Positions 1 through 4,800 of a stretch of DNA of 6,492 nucleotides are shown here, one piece after another (position 1 is the stretch's first letter; each line of letters starts with the position of its first letter). The stretch is from a bacterium (GTDB taxonomy: Bacteria; Auribacterota; UBA3054; B51-G9), in contig JAOZSF010000119.1 of assembly GCA_029939815.1 (NCBI GenBank), positions 1 to 6,492 of the forward strand, in the 5' to 3' direction. The notes below the pieces were generated by a model. The model was not told the origin of the DNA, searched no databases, and was given only the letters and a program-made list of their open reading frames with translations. A program made the position numbers and the translations under genes.

Positions 1-127
1 GGTCGGAATTCTCCGCAGCCAACGGCAGCGGCTACAAATTTATGTATCCGGTATTCGGCCCCAGCATCCGCGGGGCGCTTACGCGTGTTCGGTATAACCG
101 ATGCCCAATTTTATCTTCCTGATACCT
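1..127. other. Left-edge segment with no established gene
   Basis: This stretch is visibly richer in G and C than the rest of the window, and it lies just beyond the stop codon of the minus-strand isomerase gene. One plus-strand frame is open from base 3 to a TGA at 120-122. Its 39 residues include GYKFMYPVFGP and mostly have G or C in the third position, so it could be the tail of a convergent gene entering from the left. Nothing in the peptide is recognisable, and a second plus frame is also open across the same bases. On the minus strand every frame is either stopped or lacks a start. A small inverted repeat (TCGGT-ATA-ACCGA, 89-101) has no proper T tract and is not called a terminator. 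The coding possibility is only a guess. Confidence 0.3.
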
Positions 128-1534
128 TTACATGTGCAGGTAAGTTTCCCAGCCGAGATAATTGTTGAAAGCTTCAGCTATAGCTTCTGATGATTCGCTA
201 TAATTAATTGCGACATGATGTTCAAAACCTTCAGTGCAGATATAATCAAGCAAAATAGGTAAATCTGGAATTTCCGCAACGCCGTATCCGCCGAAAGAAT
301 TAAGCGGGTCATCGGTCATTTCACCTTCGCCGGTATAAGCGCGAATAATTCCATCGGTATCATCAGTAGTGATTCTTGTGAAAGTAAAATCACCTTTTTT
401 AATTCTTCCGGTGCAAGTGCCGTAAGTGTTTGTTTTGCAGAGTGTTTGAGCCAGGATTTCCTGATAGCCCATTTTCACTTCTTTAAACATTTTCTTTGGC
501 AGATTCGAGCAGTGGAAAAATACGCATTTATCTAAATCATCTCCATAATTATTATTCCAGTCGACAAGAGCACTCGGCGTTCCTGAAGCAAGGGTCATCG
601 CGTACATGCTCAACGCGCCGCAAACGTCAACTTCACACGCGGAAGGGATAAGTTTATTTGACATCATGCTCATAACCGTACAGGGGGATACTCCCAAGAA
701 TTCTTCCATCGAGGTCCAGCATTGAACCGCGGAAATATCGAGACCGTTTTCTTTCATCCACTTATCGACCACAACGCCGAATTTCGCCATTTTGGTCAGA
801 GCTGTTTTCGGAATATTTTTGCAGCTGACATAATTAGTAATTTCTTTCAATTTTTGTAGCACCGGTTTAGCTTTTGCAGGCAATTTATCACACATGCCGA
901 ATATTTCCGACAGGTCAATTGTTTCAACAGCGATCCCCTCTCGTTCAAGAATTTTTTCGCTGTACCTGACGGTATTAAAAGCGGCCGGTCGAGCGCCTAT
1001 TGCGCCTATTCGCGCGTTTCTTAAACCTTTAACCACGCGGCAAACAGCCGCGAAATAATTTACATCTTCACAAAAGACATCTGAATCAACAGGTTCGGTA
1101 TGAAACTGTGTTAATGTAAACGGAATACCGTACTGACGAAGGTTATTACAAACCGATATTTTACCGCAGAAAGAATCCCTGCGATTTTGAATTTTCATAG
1201 TTTTCGGGTCATCAGGTTCTGCCTGAATTAAAATCGGGACATCGAGACCTGACATCCGGATAGCGTTAGCCACACCTTTTTCATCCCCGAAATTTGGTAA
1301 AGAAACAATAATGCCGTCAATTTTGTCCGTATTTTTCTTAAAAAGAGCTGCGCATTTTGCTGCATCATCATAAGATTCTACCGCTCCTGATTTGGTGTCT
1401 TTTTCTGAAAGACACACGGTATTGTATTTTAATTTTTCAAGTGTATTAAGGATGTTTTTCCTTCCTTGTTCTGCGAGAGAATCGGAAAAGAATCCTCTAT
1501 TTCCTATAATCACTCCGAAAGTATTTTTTTTCAT
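128..1534 (-). CDS. L-fucose isomerase-like family protein (sugar ketol-isomerase, substrate unknown)
   Basis: A complete 468-residue protein that resembles the L-fucose/L-arabinose isomerase superfamily, whose members interconvert aldoses and ketoses with a divalent metal, usually Mn2+, in the cytoplasm. It has no signal peptide or membrane segment. The N-terminal part opens with FGVIIGNRGFF (6-16) and continues through GIIVSLPNFGDE and PILIQAEPDD (100-109). The middle part contains SFCGKISVCNNLRQYG (121-136) and RIGAIGARPAAFNTVRYSE (175-193). The C-terminal part carries likely metal ligands: Glu301 in ACEVD, Asp325 in LVDWNN, and His439 or His440 in GFEHH. The Glu-to-Asp spacing of 24 equals that of Glu337/Asp361 in E. 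coli FucI, but the protein is much shorter than FucI (about 590 residues), so it belongs to a shorter related branch. It has 17 cysteines, which is unusual and fits an anaerobe. The ATG at 1534 is chosen because the family N-terminal strand starts right after it and a strong promoter lies upstream. It has no Shine-Dalgarno sequence. The family call is firm; the sugar acted on cannot be read from the sequence. Confidence 0.9.
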   Translation of the reverse strand: MKKNTFGVIIGNRGFFSDSLAEQGRKNILNTLEKLKYNTVCLSEKDTKSGAVESYDDAAKCAALFKKNTDKIDGIIVSLPNFGDEKGVANAIRMSGLDVPILIQAEPDDPKTMKIQNRRDSFCGKISVCNNLRQYGIPFTLTQFHTEPVDSDVFCEDVNYFAAVCRVVKGLRNARIGAIGARPAAFNTVRYSEKILEREGIAVETIDLSEIFGMCDKLPAKAKPVLQKLKEITNYVSCKNIPKTALTKMAKFGVVVDKWMKENGLDISAVQCWTSMEEFLGVSPCTVMSMMSNKLIPSACEVDVCGALSMYAMTLASGTPSALVDWNNNYGDDLDKCVFFHCSNLPKKMFKEVKMGYQEILAQTLCKTNTYGTCTGRIKKGDFTFTRITTDDTDGIIRAYTGEGEMTDDPLNSFGGYGVAEIPDLPILLDYICTEGFEHHVAINYSESSEAIAEAFNNYLGWETYLHM

Positions 1535-1571
1535 AATGTTTGGTTGGCTGTTAACGGTAACGGTGATGTTT
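1535..1571 (-). promoter_or_regulatory. Leader of the isomerase-like gene, without Shine-Dalgarno
   Basis: This is the predicted 5' untranslated region, about 36 bases from the expected transcription start to the ATG. Read on the minus strand, the bases just before the start are AC-rich (AGCCAACCAAACATT), with no GGAGG-like element at any usable distance. It also contains a tandem hexamer (CCGTTA twice; on the plus strand TAACGG at 1552-1557 and 1558-1563). Initiation presumably relies on an unstructured leader rather than on anti-Shine-Dalgarno pairing. That last point is inference. Confidence 0.5.
1552..1563. repeat. Tandem hexamer TAACGG x2 in the isomerase leader
   Basis: Two perfect adjacent copies of TAACGG (CCGTTA on the transcribed minus strand) lie between the isomerase promoter and its start codon. 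They overlap the small palindrome GTTAAC. They could be half-sites for a regulator placed just downstream of the promoter, or chance. Two copies of six bases are weak evidence. Confidence 0.4.
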
Positions 1572-1576
1572 CTAAA

Positions 1577-1605
1577 ATTATACTTTTTTGAAATTTCTAC
1601 GTCAA
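1577..1605 (-). promoter_or_regulatory. Sigma70-type promoter of the isomerase-like gene
   Basis: On the minus strand a -35 element TTGACG (1605-1600, five of six matches to TTGACA) is followed by exactly 17 bases and then a perfect TATAAT -10 element (1582-1577). Transcription would start near 1570, giving a leader of about 36 bases to the ATG at 1534. Both hexamers and the spacing are close to ideal, so strong basal transcription is expected. The spacer contains an A6 run. No operator could be recognised next to it. Confidence 0.75.
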
Positions 1606-1630
1606 GAGGGTGGCGGTTTTCATTTTAACA

Positions 1631-1675
1631 GACGCAACAGACCAAACGGACGGAACGGACAGAAAGAACATGAAA
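1631..1675. repeat. Degenerate 9-bp tandem repeat, consensus GACNGAACG
   Basis: Five consecutive 9-base units are in strict phase: GACGCAACA, GACCAAACG, GACGGAACG, GACAGAAAG and AACATGAAA. The first four all start with GAC; the fifth has decayed. The A at positions 6 and 7 of the unit is kept in the first four units. The repeat lies between the two divergent promoters and outside any gene. Its function is unknown. Its last bases run directly into an 8-bp-period repeat. Confidence 0.7.
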
Positions 1676-1730
1676 ATTTATAAATTGTAGAATTGTGAAA
1701 TTGAAAAATTGATTATCAATCCATCAATCT
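1675..1730. repeat. Degenerate 8-bp tandem repeat, AATTGNNN then ATCAATCY
   Basis: Seven consecutive 8-base units are in strict phase: AATTTATA, AATTGTAG, AATTGTGA, AATTGAAA, AATTGATT, ATCAATCC and ATCAATCT. Four units share AATTG exactly and the first differs by one base. The last two carry the reverse-complement motif ATCAAT (of ATTGAT) without breaking the 8-base register. An ATTGAT-T-ATCAAT inverted repeat (1708-1720) therefore sits at the switch point. The block lies just upstream of the gltB promoter. Whether it is a binding-site array, a slippage product or a dispersed genomic repeat cannot be decided from one copy. Confidence 0.7.
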
Positions 1731-1744
1731 AAATCTTTTTTCGT

Positions 1745-1774
1745 TATACACTTTTTTTTGTTTTTTTGTATAAT
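1745..1774 (+). promoter_or_regulatory. Sigma70-type promoter of gltB with T-run spacer
   Basis: A perfect TATAAT -10 element (1769-1774) is preceded by an 18-base spacer and a weak -35 element TATACA (1745-1750, four of six matches to TTGACA). The spacer (1751-1768) is C, eight T, G, seven T, G, so it is almost wholly two homopolymer runs. Transcription would begin near 1781, leaving a leader of about 50 bases. The weak -35 suggests either activator dependence or moderate basal expression. The downstream TACAAT at 1783-1788 is an alternative but poorer -10 element. Confidence 0.6.
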
Positions 1775-1780
1775 ATATAA

Positions 1781-1831
1781 CTTACAATATGAATGATAAT
1801 AACACTTATTTAAATTTAAATATTTTTGATT
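1781..1831 (+). promoter_or_regulatory. AT-rich leader of gltB, without Shine-Dalgarno
   Basis: The roughly 50 bases before the gltB ATG are nearly all A and T and contain no purine-rich ribosome-binding site. The sequence immediately before the start is TATTTTTGATT. An in-frame TAA at 1817-1819 limits gltB to the ATG at 1832, or a less likely TTG at 1826. Another ATG at 1789, in a different frame, opens a 19-residue reading frame that ends inside gltB at 1848. An unstructured AT-rich leader is a known route to initiation in bacteria that make little use of Shine-Dalgarno pairing; its use here is inferred. Confidence 0.5.
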
Positions 1832-4800
1832 ATGTCGACTGCAACTGATTTTACTAAACGGAACGCGGCGGGAAGGCCTCAGCCGCGCGGGCTTTACGAT
1901 CCCAAAAACGAACACGACAATTGCGGAACGGGATTTGTCGCTAAGCTGGATGGTAAACCTTCACATAAACTTGTGCTTGATGCGGTTCAGGTTTTGATAA
2001 ACCTTGAACACCGCGGTGCTGTAGGCGGAGACGGAAGTACAGGTGACGGAGCCGGTCTTCTGATAAACATGCCGGACGCGTTTTTCCAGCGAATTTGTAA
2101 AGAGAAAAAGATAAAGCTCCCCCGTCTTGGGAATTATGGAGTTGGAATGTTTTTTCTTCCCACAGAAACTAAAGCTGCAAATAAATGCAAAAAGGCTTTC
2201 AAAAAAATAGTTGAAAATAACGGATGTGAATTCCTCGCCTGGCGCGATGTTCCTATTTGTCCTGATGATCTTGGTAAGTTGTCACTTGATATCATGCCGA
2301 AGATTGAGCAGGCATTTGTTAAAAAAGGAAGAAAAATCAAAAAAGATGATTTTGAAAGAAAGTTGTATGTCATCCGCCGTGAATTGGAAAAGGAAGTTGA
2401 AAAATGGGAAGATGGGGATTACAGTCAATTTTATGTTCCAAGTTTCTCAAGCAAAACAATTGTTTATAAAGGAATGCTTACCGGTGTTCAGTTGAACACA
2501 TTTTTTAAAGATATTCACGAAGAAGATTTTGCATGTTCATTCGGGATTGTTCATCAGCGTTTTAGTACGAATACACTTCCGGTATGGAGTTTAGCGCAGC
2601 CGTTTAGATGTGTTGCCCACAACGGAGAAATAAACACTCTTCGGGGAAATATAAACAGTATGCGCGGTCGGGAATCAAATTTTGAATCCAAACTTTTCGG
2701 CGAGGATATTAAAAAAATTCTTCCCGTAATAGATGAAAAAGGAAGCGATTCGGCAATTTTTGATAACTCACTCGAAATGCTTATGATGAGCGGTCGCTCA
2801 CTGCCGCATTCCGCAATGATGATGGTACCGGAAGCTTGGGGAGTTAAATATCAGATGAGTGCCGACAAACGCGCATTCTATGAATATCATTCAGCGATTA
2901 TGGAGCCGTGGGACGGACCTGCAGCACTCGTTTTTACAGATGGAAGATACATTGGCGCAACACTTGACAGGAACGGTCTTCGTCCTGCAAGATTTACAAT
3001 TTCAAAAGACGGGCTTGTAATCCTTTCATCAGAAACCGGCGTTATCGATGTTCCGCCGGAACAGATATTAAAACGCGGCAGACTTCAGCCGGGCAAAATG
3101 TTTCTTGTTGATATGGAGCAGCATAGAATTGTATCTGACAAAGAGATAAAATCTAAGATTTCGCGACAGCAGCCGTATCGCCACTGGGTAAAAGAAAACA
3201 GGATTTTATTGCGTGGACTTTTTGCACCATCGGAACTCCCTAAAGACGATCCGCAGGAACTTCGTATTAAGCAGCACGCTTTCGGTTATACAGAAGAAGA
3301 ATTGAAAATGATTCTAAGTCCAATGGCTTCAAACGGTCAGGAAAGGACAGGTTCGATGGGAAATGACGCCGCACTTGCCGCGTTATCAAACAAGCCGCGA
3401 CTTCTTTTTGATTATTTTCATCAGCTTTTCGCTCAGGTAACCAATCCGGCGATTGATCCGTTACGCGAAGAATTAGTTATGTCGCTGATGAATTTTGTCG
3501 GTCGTGAGAAAAATTTACTTGAGGAAACACCTGAGCATTGCCGCAGATTAAAATTATTTCATCCGATACTTATGCCGGAAGATTTAAATAAAATTCGCAA
3601 CGCTAACAATCCGGATATTATCGCGAAAAATATTGACATACTTTTTTCTGCAAATGGTTCAGGTGCTGATTTGGAAAAAGCATTGGAAGAAGTTTTTACG
3701 GAAGCCGAAAAATGTATTGCTGAAGGTGCAACGATTTTAATTTTAACGGACAAAAATATTTCTGAAGAAAAAGCCGCTATTCCGTCTTTACTTGCTACAG
3801 CGGGACTTCATCATTATCTTATAAAAAAGGGCTTGCGCTCCAGTGCGAGTATCATTGTGGAAACAGGCGAAGCAAGGGAAATCAATCATTTTGCACTTTT
3901 GATTAGTTTCGGCGCAAGTGCTATTTGTCCGAACATCGCTTTTTCTACAGTTATGGAAATGGCTGACAGCGGTTTGCTTGCAAAGCCGGTTGCGCGTGAA
4001 TCCGCATCGGATAATTATATTACAGCGATCAAAAAAGGGTTATTAAAAACTCTTAGCCGCATGGGAATTTCTACCATAAGAAGTTATCGCGGAGCTCAAA
4101 TATTCGAAGCGGTGGGAATAGGTGAAGATGTTACAGAAAAATATTTTACGGGTACCGCGTCAAGAATTGGCGGTGTTTCTCTTAATGAAATTGCTAAAGA
4201 AGCGAATGCGCGACACAGCAAAGCGTTCCCGAAACGCGGCTTACCGGAAAAAATCCTTCAGTGCGGCGGTGAATATCATGTCCGTGCTTTTGGTGAAAGA
4301 CATCTTTGGACACCTGAAGCGGTATATAAACTTCAGCAAGCTGTTCGTTCCGGTGACTACAAAATTTTTAAAGAGTACACGAAATTAATTGATGATCAGT
4401 CGAAAGCACATGCGACACTCCGCAGTCTTTTTGACTTTAAAAAAGGCAAGCGGAAATCTATTTCGCTGAGCAAAGTTGAACCTGTTGAAGAAATAACAAA
4501 ACGTTTTGTTTCCGCGGCGATGTCATTCGGTTCAATCAGTAAAGAAGCGCATGAAACAATTGCGATCGCGATGAACAGAATCGGTGGAAAAAGCAACTCA
4601 GGTGAAGGCGGAGAAGATCCGGCTCGTTTTGTTCCAATGCCGAACGGCGACAGTAAGCTTTCACGAATCAAGCAGGTTGCTTCGGGAAGATTCGGCGTTA
4701 CAATTAATTACCTTACTCATGCAGATGAGCTGCAAATCAAAGTCGCTCAGGGTGCAAAGCCGGGTGAAGGCGGTCAACTTCCCGGCCATAAAGTCAGTCC

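Larger units (their letters stand above)
1535..1831. other. Divergent intergenic region between the isomerase-like gene and gltB
   Basis: This is the shared upstream region of two divergent genes. From the isomerase side it holds a leader with a tandem hexamer, a near-consensus minus-strand promoter, about 25 unremarkable bases, a 9-bp-period repeat, an 8-bp-period repeat, the T-rich plus-strand promoter and an AT-rich leader. No protein-coding segment is supported on either strand: a minus-strand open frame at 1724-1915 runs through the gltB start and is a shadow. No sigma54 -24/-12 pair was found, so NtrC-type control of gltB is not supported by anything visible here. Confidence 0.85.

Noticed and set aside
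89..101. Inverted repeat TCGGT-ATA-ACCGA as a terminator
   Set aside because: The stem is only five pairs. There is no T run after it on the minus strand and only a loose T-rich stretch on the plus strand.
1392..1628. Plus-strand open frame of 78 codons across the isomerase start
   Set aside because: It is antisense to the conserved N-terminus of the isomerase and to its promoter, and has no family resemblance.
1631..1730. CRISPR array
   Set aside because: The units are 8-9 bases with no spacers between them, unlike the 20-40 base repeats with unique spacers of CRISPR, and no cas gene is present.
1821..1828. TATTTTTG as a Bacteroidota-type TAnnTTTG promoter element
   Set aside because: It ends three bases before the gltB ATG, so transcription would start inside the gene, and no matching TTTG -33 element is placed upstream.
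1535..1831. Sigma54/NtrC promoter or riboswitch upstream of gltB
   Set aside because: No GG-N10-GC pair of the -24/-12 type was found, and the roughly 50-base AT-rich leader is too short and unstructured for a known riboswitch.
1724..1915. Minus-strand open frame of 63 codons across the gltB start
   Set aside because: It covers the gltB promoter, leader and conserved propeptide antisense. Its Lys/Tyr-rich end is just translated A/T-rich DNA.
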